Assembly: GCF_030813245.1 (NCBI RefSeq)
Contig: NZ_JAUSUA010000001.1
Coordinates: 372,001-436,000, forward strand
Direction: 5' to 3'
DNA: 64,000 nt
Origin: Alkalicoccobacillus murimartini
Lineage (GTDB): Bacteria > Bacillota > Bacilli > Bacillales > Bacillaceae_D
Shown piece after piece: positions 23,373-32,530 of this stretch. Below the pieces are notes generated by a model that saw only the letters and a list, made by a program, of their open reading frames with translations, did no database searches and was not told the DNA's origin. Numbering within the stretch: the first letter of the stretch is position 1; every line of letters begins with the position of its first letter. Both the position numbers and the translations under genes were made by a program.

Positions 23373-24515
23373 ATGACAAGTATTGCAGCACATGGTGGAG
23401 AACTCGTTCAACGATACCATCCAGAGTATAAGATCCCAAACGATCTAACAGAAATTGAACTAGACACATTTTCGTTATCAGATTTGGAACTTATAGCAAT
23501 TGGTGGTTTCAGTCCAATCACTGGGTTTATGAATCAAGCAGATTATGAATCTGTTGTTTCTACTATTCGTCTTGAAGATGGAACGGTTTGGAGCATCCCA
23601 ATCACACTACCTGTTACCGAGGAGCGAGCTGCTCAGCTTAGCAAAGGTGAAGAAGTGAAGTTAGTTTATAAGGGAGAAGTATACGGACTCATTACAGTAA
23701 CCGACTGGTTTACTCCTGATAAGACCTTAGAGGCCGAACAAGTGTATCGTACATCAGATGCTGCTCACCCAGGTGTAAAAAAACTGTATGAGAGACCCTC
23801 TGTCTATGTATCTGGTCCCATTATCTTAACGAAAAGACTTGAACGAGAGCGTTTTGAACAGTACCATCTTGACCCTAAAGAGACAAGAGCGATTTTCAAA
23901 GAGAACGGATGGAAAACCATTGTAGGTTTTCAAACTCGGAATCCTGTACATCGAGCCCATGAGTATATTCAAAAGTCTGCACTAGAAATTGTGGACGGCC
24001 TTCTGCTGAATCCATTAGTTGGTGAAACGAAATCGGATGATATCCCAGCCGATGTACGGATGGAAAGTTATGAAGTCTTATTGGACAAATACTACCCAAA
24101 AGACCGTGTTTCTTTAGCTGTATTCCCTGCGGCGATGCGATATGCTGGACCACGTGAGGCAATTTTTCATGCATTAGTACGCAAAAATTATGGCTGCACA
24201 CACTTTATTGTCGGTCGTGATCATGCTGGAGTAGGAGATTATTACGGAACGTATGATGCACAGACTATTTTTGAACAATTTATAGAAGAAGACCTTGGCA
24301 TTCGACCATTATTTTTTGAGCATAGTTTTTATTGTAAGGCGTGTGGGAACATGGCTTCTACTAAAACATGCCCTCACGATGCTGACAGTCGCGTCATCTT
24401 ATCTGGAACGAAAGTACGTGAGATGTTAAGTAACGGGGATGTACCTCCTCAGGAATTTAGCCGTCCAGAGGTTGTGGAAGTATTAATCCGCGGAATGAAG
24501 AAGGTGGGCGTATGA
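23373..24515 (+). CDS. sat: Sulfate adenylyltransferase
   Basis: A 380-residue ATP sulfurylase that makes APS from sulfate and ATP. It carries [14 protein letters not shown] (substrate and ATP contacts), [10 protein letters not shown] and the [18 protein letters not shown] block; [15 protein letters not shown] gives likely zinc cysteines. An upstream in-frame start inside cysH exists, but AAAGGAG at 23355 and the family N-terminus favour the ATG at 23373 (an in-frame GTG two codons earlier is a close alternative). The stop overlaps cysC (ATGA). Confidence 0.93.
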   Translation: MTSIAAHGGELVQRYHPEYKIPNDLTEIELDTFSLSDLELIAIGGFSPITGFMNQADYESVVSTIRLEDGTVWSIPITLPVTEERAAQLSKGEEVKLVYKGEVYGLITVTDWFTPDKTLEAEQVYRTSDAAHPGVKKLYERPSVYVSGPIILTKRLERERFEQYHLDPKETRAIFKENGWKTIVGFQTRNPVHRAHEYIQKSALEIVDGLLLNPLVGETKSDDIPADVRMESYEVLLDKYYPKDRVSLAVFPAAMRYAGPREAIFHALVRKNYGCTHFIVGRDHAGVGDYYGTYDAQTIFEQFIEEDLGIRPLFFEHSFYCKACGNMASTKTCPHDADSRVILSGTKVREMLSNGDVPPQEFSRPEVVEVLIRGMKKVGV

Positions 24516-25114
24516 CAAAACCTTCAGCAAATCTTTTTTGGCATGAAGCAGAAGTCACGAAGACTTCTCGCCAAGAGCAAAAAGGACATCGGAGCACAGT
24601 CATCTGGTTTACGGGTTTGTCCGGAGCGGGAAAATCAACTATAGCCAATGCAGTAGAACAACGACTAGCGCAAGAACAAAAGCATACGTATCTTTTAGAT
24701 GGTGATAATATTCGATTAGGTTTAAACAAAGGGTTAGGTTTCTCGGAACAAGATCGTAAGGAGAACATCAGACGAATTGGAGAAGTGTCCAAGCTTTTTG
24801 TAGATGCTGGTGTAATTGTTGCGACGGCTTTTATTTCACCTTTTAGAGAAGATCGTGATTCAGTTCGTGCGCTATTAGGGAAGAATGAATTTATTGAGGT
24901 GTATGTACGTTGTTCAATAGAAGAATGTGAACAACGAGATCCCAAAGGATTATATAAAAAAGCAAGAGCTGGTGAAATTCCTGAATTCACTGGAATCAGC
25001 TCCCCGTATGAGGAGCCGAACCAGCCCGAACTCGTTTTGGATTCGGATAAAGAATCAGTAGATGTGCTTGTTGAAAAAGTCATTGCATACCTTAAAGCGA
25101 ATCAAATTATCTAA
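24512..25114 (+). CDS. cysC: Adenylyl-sulfate kinase
   Basis: A 200-residue APS kinase that converts APS to PAPS. The Walker A motif is [13 protein letters not shown] near residue 36, then [20 protein letters not shown] and the [12 protein letters not shown] block that are specific to CysC. Start and the sat stop overlap by four bases, so the two are coupled. Presence of cysC beside an APS-type cysH suggests PAPS is also needed. Confidence 0.93.
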   Translation: MTKPSANLFWHEAEVTKTSRQEQKGHRSTVIWFTGLSGAGKSTIANAVEQRLAQEQKHTYLLDGDNIRLGLNKGLGFSEQDRKENIRRIGEVSKLFVDAGVIVATAFISPFREDRDSVRALLGKNEFIEVYVRCSIEECEQRDPKGLYKKARAGEIPEFTGISSPYEEPNQPELVLDSDKESVDVLVEKVIAYLKANQII

Positions 25115-25118
25115 TGAC

Positions 25119-25154
25119 ACATGGAGGAGGGATGGTACTCTCCTCTTTTTTTAT
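25119..25154 (+). terminator. Weak terminator after cysC
   Basis: GGAGGAG and CTCCTC arms are followed by a run of seven T. It also overlaps the end of the convergent subtilase gene. Confidence 0.6.
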
Positions 25155-26911
25155 GGTTTCGCTTCATCTATAGCTGCTTGGGCATTAATTTCACCGTAAC
25201 CATAATACTTATCTTTTCCTGGCATGCCAAGATCGGTTGCTGTGTTGCGAATAATTTCATACACTTCATCATTGGTTAGCTCTAGATTGACTGATCGAAT
25301 TAAGGCGGCAAGTCCTGCAACATGTGGACTGGCCATAGAGGTTCCAGACATGACTACATATTGATTGTCGACAAATAAGCTGGGTATGCTTGTCCCTGGA
25401 GCGGCAACATCGACATGTTCACCATAATTAGAATAAAACGCCCGTTCCTTTGATTCATCTAGAGCGGCGACTGTAAGAACCTCAGGATAAATGGCTGGAT
25501 ACATTGGATCGTCGACATTGTCGTTACCTGAAGCCGTTACAATGATCACGTCGTTCTCGTAAGCGTATCGAATAGCATCATACAGAATTTTTGAATCATG
25601 ATAATCACCAAGACTCATGTTAATTACATCAGCTCCGTTGTCTACGGCCCAGTAGAGACCTTTCGCAACGGCATAGGATGAGCCTTCTCCATTTTCATCT
25701 AATACTTTTATAGGAAGAAGCCTGCTGTTCCAAGAAACGCCTGCTATTCCATCCTGATTATCTGTAATGGCGGCTGCAATACCGGATACGTGAGTACCAT
25801 GGCCATGTTCATCTTTAATATCATCGGAATCATCTATGGCATTAAAGCCTTCTTCTATTTTATCGCTTAGCTCAAGATGACTTGGATCAATGCCAGTATC
25901 AAGAATGGCGATCGTCACATCGGATCCATCGGAAGAATTCCATGCTTTCTCAAGCTCAAGCTGTTTTAAATTCCATTGATAAGGCTCAAAGAACTCATCA
26001 TTTGGAATTGCATCCTGCTTCGCAATTCGATAATCGGGTTCAACATAAACAAGGTATGGATCGTCATTTAACCGTTCTATTAACTGTTGAGAAGTGACGT
26101 TGTTATGTTCGACAAGATAAAAGGGTGAATTGTTTTCAACAATGGTTAGGTCAGAGTGATTCTCAAAAAAAGCATGTGCATCATCAGCTTTTTTAAACTT
26201 AATAATCGCACGATTTTTGGTGTAGTGCTCAGAATTGATTTTTGGTTGCTGATCTTTTGAATGAACAACAATTTTCCAATCAAGTTCTGATACAGTTTCC
26301 ACATGTTGTCCATTTGGTACATCATCTAATGTTGTCCATTCTACCGTTGCACTATCACTTGATGCAAAAAAGTTTCCACCTGCATCAGCAACAGATGCAA
26401 GGTCTTTTATAAACGTTCGAACAAATGATAAATCAATTTCTCCAACAACCTTGGACCCGTCATTTAACTTCTTTCCAAGGAGCATATACTGTGTTCCATC
26501 CTTTTCATAAGGGAGGGAATATTCATGGTCAGCTTTTGATTGATTTAATTTGGAATAGTCTGGAGTGTTCAAAAAGCCAATCCGTACTTGTTCATTGTTC
26601 TCCTTCAAATGTGCAAATCCAGTGATATGAGGATGTTCGTTGAGCTCAGCTTCCAATGAAGCTTTTGTTATTTGCTCAGAATCAGCCCACGTTTCAAGCT
26701 GATGGTTCATTTGTTGAATAAACAATGAGGTCGTTTGTTTTAAATCACTGGCCAACAATTTATCCATTGTGTGAGTGTCGTATTGTTGGTCAATGGATAA
26801 TCCTTGTATATCAGCTGATTGATTTTTAGGAAAGGCATAACTTGCTACTATGATTAGCAAGGCGACACTTGCAATGATCATAAGTGGTTTAACAAATCGT
26901 TTGATATTCAT
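25151..26911 (-). CDS. Membrane-anchored subtilase with a Cache-like extracellular domain
   Basis: A 586-residue S8 serine protease. A single hydrophobic segment (residues 8-26) anchors it with the bulk outside. Residues about 45-218 look like a Cache-type sensor: TSLFIQQMNHQLETWADSEQ early, then EIDLSFVRTFIKDLA, a GGNFFASSDS hairpin and LDWKIVVHSKD at the end. Residues 230-300 resemble an I9/fervidolysin-type propeptide. The catalytic triad is D338 (ILDTGID), H371 (GHGTHVSG) and S525 (SGTSMASPHV), with N463 as oxyanion Asn. Most secreted subtilases lack the sensor-like part. The Cache reading is by pattern only. Confidence 0.85.
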   Translation of the reverse strand: MNIKRFVKPLMIIASVALLIIVASYAFPKNQSADIQGLSIDQQYDTHTMDKLLASDLKQTTSLFIQQMNHQLETWADSEQITKASLEAELNEHPHITGFAHLKENNEQVRIGFLNTPDYSKLNQSKADHEYSLPYEKDGTQYMLLGKKLNDGSKVVGEIDLSFVRTFIKDLASVADAGGNFFASSDSATVEWTTLDDVPNGQHVETVSELDWKIVVHSKDQQPKINSEHYTKNRAIIKFKKADDAHAFFENHSDLTIVENNSPFYLVEHNNVTSQQLIERLNDDPYLVYVEPDYRIAKQDAIPNDEFFEPYQWNLKQLELEKAWNSSDGSDVTIAILDTGIDPSHLELSDKIEEGFNAIDDSDDIKDEHGHGTHVSGIAAAITDNQDGIAGVSWNSRLLPIKVLDENGEGSSYAVAKGLYWAVDNGADVINMSLGDYHDSKILYDAIRYAYENDVIIVTASGNDNVDDPMYPAIYPEVLTVAALDESKERAFYSNYGEHVDVAAPGTSIPSLFVDNQYVVMSGTSMASPHVAGLAALIRSVNLELTNDEVYEIIRNTATDLGMPGKDKYYGYGEINAQAAIDEAKP

Positions 26912-27005
26912 GTTGTAGCCCCTTTTAATACGATAAAAATTGATTTATCCTTAGTAAAGGTAGTATAACTCGTACAACATAAATCAATCTTGGTAATACT
27001 AGGCA

Positions 27006-27033
27006 CAAAAAAACAGGAAGCGGTCGCTTCCTG
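27006..27033 (-). terminator. Terminator of tnrA
   Basis: Read on the minus strand, CAGGAAGCG-AC-CGCTTCCTG is followed by seven T just past the tnrA stop. Confidence 0.9.
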
Positions 27034-27037
27034 CTAC

Positions 27038-27340
27038 TTATTTACGAATATTAAATGCTGCGTTAATTTGGCCTCGAAGCATACGTTCTCGAACTTCTTG
27101 CTTTTTGATGGCCTTCTGTTCCATTTTCCTGATTTCAAACGTCTGCATACCATCCTCCATCTTATTGGCGATGTCAATCAGGCGTTCAACATCAAGGAAT
27201 GAATATTTACGAGTGCCGCCCTTTGAGCGCTCTGGAAACAATAGTTTTCGTTCTTCATAATATCGGATTTTTCGTTCAGATAAACCCGTAAGCTCACTTA
27301 CGATTCCAATGGTGATGACTTTCTTATCTTTATAAGACAA
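27038..27340 (-). CDS. tnrA: Nitrogen-limitation regulator TnrA
   Basis: A 101-residue MerR-family regulator. [20 protein letters not shown] and [17 protein letters not shown], then [20 protein letters not shown] closely follow B. subtilis TnrA. The C-terminal tail [14 protein letters not shown] corresponds to the TnrA segment that docks on feedback-inhibited glutamine synthetase and distinguishes it from GlnR. The frame is open further upstream, but AGGTGG just before the TTG at 27340 and the TnrA N-terminus favour that start. TnrA activates or represses nitrogen genes when nitrogen is short. A TnrA-type box lies in its upstream region. Confidence 0.88.
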   Translation of the reverse strand: MSYKDKKVITIGIVSELTGLSERKIRYYEERKLLFPERSKGGTRKYSFLDVERLIDIANKMEDGMQTFEIRKMEQKAIKKQEVRERMLRGQINAAFNIRK

Positions 27341-27379
27341 CTTCTCCACCTCACTAAAAATCACTAATACGATTTACTT

Positions 27380-27396
27380 TGTAATAATATATCACA
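27380..27396. promoter_or_regulatory. TnrA/GlnR-type binding box
   Basis: TGTAATAATATATCACA fits the box TGTNA-N7-TNACA exactly. Its centre (27388) lies 50 bases before the start point expected for the siroheme operon promoter, the usual place for TnrA activation. On the other strand it lies close to the tnrA start region. Confidence 0.75.
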
Positions 27397-27402
27397 TTCA
27401 TT

Positions 27403-27431
27403 TTGTACTGTCTGAGAAGTAGTTAGATTAT
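27403..27431 (+). promoter_or_regulatory. Promoter of the siroheme operon
   Basis: TTGTAC, a 17-base spacer and GATTAT are present. Both hexamers are imperfect, fitting a promoter that needs an activator. Confidence 0.6.
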
Positions 27432-27444
27432 CTGACATTATTTA

Positions 27445-27460
27445 TGGGAATGCATTCCCA
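27445..27460. promoter_or_regulatory. Perfect 16-bp palindrome, candidate operator
   Basis: TGGGAATGCATTCCCA is a perfect palindrome starting about seven bases after the predicted transcription start of the siroheme operon. A repressor bound there would act as a roadblock. I do not know its cognate protein. Confidence 0.55.
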
Positions 27461-27516
27461 AATATCATCATAGCGGTCTATCATACGATTACGTGCATAG
27501 AGAAGGAGAGATTATT

Positions 27517-28968
27517 TTGGAAAGAGCTGGTTTCGTTTCCTTTGTAGGTGCAGGTCCTGGAGATGTTGGCTTAATTGCCGCAAAAGGATTAGATCGTATA
27601 CAGGATGCAGATGTCATTTTGTACGATCGTCTTGTGAATCCTTTACTTCTCGAAACATGTGGTACTCACACTTCATTGGTTTATTGCGGTAAACTACCTG
27701 ATCGCCATTTATTAAGACAAGAGGCGATTAATGACTTACTATTAACGTATGCGTTAGAAGGAAAAAAAGTCGTTCGTTTAAAAGGTGGAGATCCTGGAGT
27801 ATTTGGACGAGTAGGTGAGGAGATTGAAGCTTTAGACAAACATAATGTAACATATGAAATAATACCAGGTGTCACAGCTGGTATTGGTGTACCATTATAT
27901 GCAGGAATCCCTGTTACACATCGCAATCTTAGTACTTCGTTTGCAACAGTGACAGGTCATAATCAGAAAGGCACACAAACGATTAATTGGCAGGCATTAT
28001 CTGAAGGGGTAGACACGCTTGCTTTTTATATGGGTGTAAAAAACCTGAAGGAAATCGCCACAAACCTCATGAAGTTTGGTCGAGATCCGAATGAACCGGT
28101 AAAAGTTATTCAATGGGGAACGATTGGCAAACAACGTACATTAACGGCGACCTTAGCTACTGTTGCAGAGCAAGTAGCGTCGGAGAATCTATCGAATCCC
28201 GCTATAACACTTGTTGGACAAGTTGCTGGGTTAGGTTCTGGTCAGAAAAGCTGGTTTGAGCGTCAGCTTTTGTTCCAAAGTCAGGTCTTATTAGCTCGAA
28301 GTTCCGCAGTGGAAGGCAATCTTGCTACGAGACTTCAACAATTGGGTGCAGAAGTTTTTCAGTATCCACGTTGGCACGTTCAATCTAATTCGTTTCCAGT
28401 TCAAGATGACATTAACGAATTTGATCAGATTTTGTTTCAATCTCATGATTCGGTCAATTGGTTTTTCGATTGGTTAAAAGAGATGAAAATCGATATTAGG
28501 CGAATTCAGGCAGAGTGTTTTGGTTCAAGCTTTTCCATTCAACAGTCACTTAATGAAAAAGGAATTCAATCGCAGCAATTGACAGAGTGGAAAACAGAGG
28601 GGAAATCACTTATCTTAGGTGAACAAAAACCGGATAAGCTAGATACAAATAGTACGTTTGTGAAGACGCATGATATGAAACGATACGATCAATCTAACCA
28701 AACATTAAAGCGTATGCTTGAAGAGGATCGAATTGAGGTCATTGTGTTTCCAAATGCAAAATCAGTAGCTGGTGTTGTGGATGGAGCATTGGAAGCGGGC
28801 ATGACAGCGCAACAGTTGAGTCAAATAGCCAATGTTGTATGCTTTGGTGAAGCCTCTAAGAGGGCAGCAATCGAAGCTGGATTCTTAGTTTCTTATGTCA
28901 TGCCAGAACCGAATTTTCAGTCACTTTTCAATTGGCTTATCGCGCAAAAAGAGGTGGTTTATAAATGA
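27517..28968 (+). CDS. Uroporphyrinogen-III C-methyltransferase with HemD-like C-terminal domain
   Basis: A 483-residue fusion. The first 250 residues are a SUMT (CobA/NasF/YlnD-type) methyltransferase: FVGAGPGDVGLIAAKGL, then VRLKGGDPGVFGRVGEEIEA and ITHRNLSTSFATVTGH-like blocks. It makes precorrin-2 for siroheme. The rest resembles a diverged uroporphyrinogen-III synthase (HemD) that probably keeps only the fold. A GTG at 27493 is in frame, but AAGGAG eight bases before the TTG at 27517 decides the start. It overlaps the next gene by four bases. Such SUMT-HemD fusions are found in other Firmicutes. Confidence 0.87.
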   Translation: MERAGFVSFVGAGPGDVGLIAAKGLDRIQDADVILYDRLVNPLLLETCGTHTSLVYCGKLPDRHLLRQEAINDLLLTYALEGKKVVRLKGGDPGVFGRVGEEIEALDKHNVTYEIIPGVTAGIGVPLYAGIPVTHRNLSTSFATVTGHNQKGTQTINWQALSEGVDTLAFYMGVKNLKEIATNLMKFGRDPNEPVKVIQWGTIGKQRTLTATLATVAEQVASENLSNPAITLVGQVAGLGSGQKSWFERQLLFQSQVLLARSSAVEGNLATRLQQLGAEVFQYPRWHVQSNSFPVQDDINEFDQILFQSHDSVNWFFDWLKEMKIDIRRIQAECFGSSFSIQQSLNEKGIQSQQLTEWKTEGKSLILGEQKPDKLDTNSTFVKTHDMKRYDQSNQTLKRMLEEDRIEVIVFPNAKSVAGVVDGALEAGMTAQQLSQIANVVCFGEASKRAAIEAGFLVSYVMPEPNFQSLFNWLIAQKEVVYK

Positions 28969-29738
28969 GGGGTATTCTTTATGTAGGGCACGGAAGTAGA
29001 GTGGAAGAGGGAAATCGCGAATTACGTACATTTATTGAAAAAGCAAAACAACAGTTTTCAGAAGTGCCTATTCAAGAAATTGGGTTTATTGAACTGACTA
29101 GTCCAACGATTGTAGAAGCTATAACAAACTGTGTAGAGCAAGGCGCCACTGAAATAGCTGTAGTACCTGTACTCTTATTAACTGCGCAACATGCTAAAGA
29201 GGATATTCCAGAAGAAGTTGAAAAAGCAAAAGAAATGTATCCTCATGTTCGGTTTGCTTATGGCAGACCTTTCGGAATTGAATCAGCCATTATCGATCTC
29301 GTTAAGAAAAGAACTGAACAAGCTGGATTAAAAAAGGTGAACGGACGCCCAAACATGGAAGAAAGAGAAGCAGCCACATTGGTTGTAGTAGGGCGGGGTA
29401 GCAGTGATCCCGATCAAACAAGTGATTTATTTAAAATCACTCGACTTGTATGGGAATATACACCAGTTACGGATATAGAAGTTTGTTTTATTGCGGCTAC
29501 TCACCCGACTGTCGATGAAGGCTTAATGAAGGCAGCGAGGCTGGCTTCCGATACCATCTATGTGATTCCTTATATATTATTTACGGGAGTGCTAATGAAT
29601 GGATTACAAAAACAGTTGACTGAGCTAAATCAGCAAACAGATAAAACATTTATTTTAGGTGATTACCTAGGCTTTGATGATCAATTAATTCACGTATTAG
29701 CGAAACGAACGAAGGAAGTCTTAGATAAACTGGAGTGA
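28965..29738 (+). CDS. CbiX/SirB-type sirohydrochlorin chelatase
   Basis: A 257-residue chelatase that would insert Fe2+ into sirohydrochlorin. It has two CbiX half domains: LYVGHGSRVEEGNREL at the start and LVVVGRGSSDPDQT near residue 141, each with a metal-site H/G-S pattern. VPVLLLTAQHAKEDIP follows the first. It is placed between the SUMT and SirC-like genes, as ylnE in B. subtilis. The start overlaps the upstream stop by four bases. Confidence 0.88.
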   Translation: MRGILYVGHGSRVEEGNRELRTFIEKAKQQFSEVPIQEIGFIELTSPTIVEAITNCVEQGATEIAVVPVLLLTAQHAKEDIPEEVEKAKEMYPHVRFAYGRPFGIESAIIDLVKKRTEQAGLKKVNGRPNMEEREAATLVVVGRGSSDPDQTSDLFKITRLVWEYTPVTDIEVCFIAATHPTVDEGLMKAARLASDTIYVIPYILFTGVLMNGLQKQLTELNQQTDKTFILGDYLGFDDQLIHVLAKRTKEVLDKLE

Positions 29739-29744
29739 GGGCAC

Positions 29745-30371
29745 GTGAGCGATTGGATGCCATTAATGATCAATGTTCAGGATAAAACGGTTACGTGCAT
29801 TGGTGGGGGACAAGTGGCTGCGCGTAGAATTCCTTTATTGATAAAAGGCGGAGCGAAGATCACATTGATTTCTCCGATACTTCATGAGGACTTACTAAAA
29901 TGGGTAGATTCTTTTCAATGGGAACAACAAAAACTCAGCCAGGCTAAAACGTTCCATAGTCATATCCTTTTTATTGCGACAGATGACCCGGTTTTAAATG
30001 ACGAACTATTAATGAAAGCTCGTGATGGTCAATGGGTGTATGCAGCTCATAATGCTCAGAAAAGCGATATCCACTTTCCTGCCGTTGTATCTGAGCCGCC
30101 TGTTACATTTAGTATCAGTACAGGTGGGGCGTTCCCAGCTTACTTACCAAAGCTTAAGCAAATGATACATCAGGTATTCATTGATGCCCATGTAGCTGAT
30201 GATCTGACATTTCTCGAAAAGATTCGTAAACAAGTCCTTGCGTCGCCTTTTACAGCGGATCAAAAAACGAGGCTACTCCGTTCCTGTGCAAAAGATGAGT
30301 TTCTAAGGAGTCCAAATAGAGACCAGCTATTGAACCAATGGATCGAAGAGTTGCAAAAGAATGACACGTAA
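29745..30371 (+). CDS. ylnF: Precorrin-2 dehydrogenase (SirC/YlnF-like)
   Basis: A 208-residue NAD-dependent precorrin-2 dehydrogenase. The Rossmann motif is VTCIGGGQVAARRIPLLIKG near the N-terminus. FSISTGGAFPAYLPKLKQMI is the SirC-type signature. The start is GTG after GGAGTGAGG. It completes the operon that turns uroporphyrinogen III into siroheme, the cofactor of sulfite and nitrite reductases. The gene order SUMT-chelatase-dehydrogenase is that of ylnD-ylnE-ylnF. Confidence 0.87.
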   Translation: MSDWMPLMINVQDKTVTCIGGGQVAARRIPLLIKGGAKITLISPILHEDLLKWVDSFQWEQQKLSQAKTFHSHILFIATDDPVLNDELLMKARDGQWVYAAHNAQKSDIHFPAVVSEPPVTFSISTGGAFPAYLPKLKQMIHQVFIDAHVADDLTFLEKIRKQVLASPFTADQKTRLLRSCAKDEFLRSPNRDQLLNQWIEELQKNDT

Positions 30372-30412
30372 AAAGCGTCCAGCAGCTACTTATAGCTTCT
30401 GGACGCTTTTTG
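30369..30412. terminator. Terminator of the siroheme operon
   Basis: AAAAAGCGTCCAG and CTGGACGCTTTTT arms with a loop of about 16 bases lie between ylnF and the convergent folE2. Confidence 0.88.
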
Positions 30413-31315
30413 TTAGTTCTGATCTTTATTATAGTGAAGTTTTGCTACTGCATCATGTTGGTGAATAGACTCTTCATTTCGGCAATGAATGGTGAATTCA
30501 CGAACCTCGTCATGCTCATATAGGTCGGCTGCCACTAAACGAGCTAGGTCCTCAACAAAACGTGGATTCTCATATGCACGTTCCGTCACCGCTTTTTCAT
30601 CAGGACGTTTTAGAACAGGATATAGAATGGAGCTTGCGTTAGATTCAGCAGCTTCGATAAGAGCTGTTTTCCAGTCTGTTTGTGAATCCTCTGTCGTGCG
30701 AATGGTCATGGTGACAAAACCACGTTGATTGTGAGCACTGTATTCGCTAATCTCTTTTGAACACGGGCAAAGAGTCGTAACAGCTGCTTCTAAGCTAATC
30801 TCCGTTTTCCATCCTGTTGCTTCATCAAATTCAACTCGATACGTAACCTCTGCATGAGCAAGTCCTTCTTTTTTAGAGGAAGGTGCTTCTTTAAGGAAAA
30901 ACCAAGGGAAGCTCACTTCGATTTGGGCACCAGTTTGGTCCATTTCACGGGCCAAAATAGCTGCAAGTTCACGTAATGTTTCAGGTGAGAGCAGATGAAC
31001 TTGATAAAAGGCATGAAGCTGTTCGGTTAAGCGGCTCATGTTAATCCCTTTATAGTCAGCTCCAAGATTTGTTGTTAGCTTAAACTCCGCTGTTGCCGTT
31101 TGTGTTTCTGGTGCCCATGTCGATTCTACCATCACGGGGTATTTTACTTTTGAAATCCCTACTTGTTGAATTGGGAAAAAGTAATCAGCTGGTTTGTTTT
31201 GCAAATCAGTCATTTCATCTTTAGTTTTTGGTTTGGTTCCTTCTATAGGTTCAACTGAGCCAAATAGACGATGGCGCTCAGCTTTTGATGGTAATACTCG
31301 TGTCATGTTGTTCAC
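30413..31315 (-). CDS. folE2: GTP cyclohydrolase FolE2
   Basis: A 300-residue type IB GTP cyclohydrolase, the metal-flexible backup for FolE in folate synthesis. GISKVKYPV, an EVSFPWFFLKEAPSS-type segment and TLCPCSKEISEYSAHNQRG with the key cysteine and histidine are diagnostic. In B. subtilis folE2 is derepressed by Zur under zinc starvation; I did not find a clear Zur box upstream here. It is a single gene on the minus strand. Confidence 0.9.
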   Translation of the reverse strand: MNNMTRVLPSKAERHRLFGSVEPIEGTKPKTKDEMTDLQNKPADYFFPIQQVGISKVKYPVMVESTWAPETQTATAEFKLTTNLGADYKGINMSRLTEQLHAFYQVHLLSPETLRELAAILAREMDQTGAQIEVSFPWFFLKEAPSSKKEGLAHAEVTYRVEFDEATGWKTEISLEAAVTTLCPCSKEISEYSAHNQRGFVTMTIRTTEDSQTDWKTALIEAAESNASSILYPVLKRPDEKAVTERAYENPRFVEDLARLVAADLYEHDEVREFTIHCRNEESIHQHDAVAKLHYNKDQN

Positions 31316-31506
31316 TCCGGTCTCTCAAATATTCCAAGTGTGCTTGGTCTCTTTTTTATATTTTACAACATCTTAGGAAGGACAAACAAGAAAAGGTGAT
31401 TGAGTTCGTTTAATTCTTTCTAAAATCATTCTAAATAATCTGCATTAATGCGTACGTAAGGCGCTCATTCATGTAAAATAAGATGATGATTTCAAGGAGG
31501 AACGGA

Positions 31507-31647
31507 ATGAAAAATAGTTTAAATAGGATCGTTCGCTTATTTTTTGAATCCGATAATAACGGTAGTAAAGAAAATAAGAACAACAAAAAAACGTTTCTCA
31601 GCTACTTCTTTGAAGAAAAAAGTAATAGGAAACAATCAAAAAAGTAG
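31507..31647 (+). CDS. Small basic protein with paired phenylalanine motifs
   Basis: A 46-residue frame beginning MKNSLNRIVRLFFESDNNGS and ending FLSYFFEEKSNRKQSKK. AAGGAGG lies six bases before the ATG. Two short segments, RLFFES and SYFFEE, repeat with asparagine/lysine-rich sequence between, so the peptide may bind something twice. No family is recognised. It lies alone in a 180-base gap. Confidence 0.5.
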   Translation: MKNSLNRIVRLFFESDNNGSKENKNNKKTFLSYFFEEKSNRKQSKK

Positions 31648-31712
31648 AGAAAATTTTGAGTTTGTCTTTTTAAAACCGGCTATTTAGCAGAAAAATGAAG
31701 GAGTTGTATGTA

Positions 31713-32354
31713 TTGAAATTATTTAATTATATCTATTTAGTTGCTTTCGTTTTTATTTTAGCTGGTTGCTCAGAAGATGCGTCTCTCACGTTAAAAGATG
31801 CAGAGTTAACAGGAAATGAAGAAATTTTGTTTTCGGCCATTGCGAAGGAGACATACCTTTTTGACTTGGAAGGAACCATACCTCAAGGAACAGAAATGAC
31901 AGTTGGAGTTGACTATTATGAGTTTGGTGAACTAAGCGAAGAAAATCAACTTTTTGGCGTTAGTCGTGCTATAGATGAGGAAAGCGAGTATACGGATGAT
32001 TACCAAAAGCTATTTATTATGATGGAGGAACAAGAATATTCGTCTAATGTCATGCTAGATGTAATCTTAAACACTGAAAATGGTTCTTATTCAACATATG
32101 GTTCTGAACTAGAGGGAATCAATCTTCAAGATAGAGCTTACTCATCAGGGAGCATATTTCTTGAAGAGGAAGATCTAGATGAGATCATCTTGACTAATGA
32201 AACGATTAATGAAAAACAGTACATAGCTAGGTATATCATAAGTGCTGATAACTCATTTAGAAGCTTTGACCTTGAACATGCCACTCAGCCTAATCAAGAT
32301 TATGAATTTCTCTATCTATTTTATGTTCAGCTTCAAGATATTGATGAGAACTAG
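31713..32354 (+). CDS. Acidic lipoprotein, function unknown
   Basis: A 213-residue lipoprotein precursor. The signal LFNYIYLVAFVFILAGC has the lipobox LAGC. The mature part is acidic and predicted beta-rich, with no recognised domain. An ATG at 31695 is in frame, but AAGGAG at 31698-31703 lies nine bases before the TTG at 31713, which I prefer. It precedes the aspartokinase gene by about 180 bases. Confidence 0.75.
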   Translation: MKLFNYIYLVAFVFILAGCSEDASLTLKDAELTGNEEILFSAIAKETYLFDLEGTIPQGTEMTVGVDYYEFGELSEENQLFGVSRAIDEESEYTDDYQKLFIMMEEQEYSSNVMLDVILNTENGSYSTYGSELEGINLQDRAYSSGSIFLEEEDLDEIILTNETINEKQYIARYIISADNSFRSFDLEHATQPNQDYEFLYLFYVQLQDIDEN

Positions 32355-32530
32355 TGGTTATAGTAGGGATTAATCAGCTCCTTTAGCTAGCGTCCTCTAA
32401 CCGTTTGTAAGCGGCTCTTAAAGGGATCATTCCCTTTATAGCAACTTTGCGGAACATGCATAAGTATGCTATATTTGGAATGTTAAAAAAACGGATTAGA
32501 GAGAAAAAGTTAGGAGCTGGAGAGGCAGAG

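Noticed and set aside
24457-25083. A 208-codon minus-strand frame
   Set aside because: It is the antisense of cysC, which has full motif support.
31316-31500. A Zur box controlling folE2
   Set aside because: No sequence close to the Bacillus Zur consensus could be seen in the upstream region.
32355-32530. A lysine riboswitch or T-box before the aspartokinase gene
   Set aside because: I found neither the conserved lysine-riboswitch core nor a T-box motif, only a simple hairpin.
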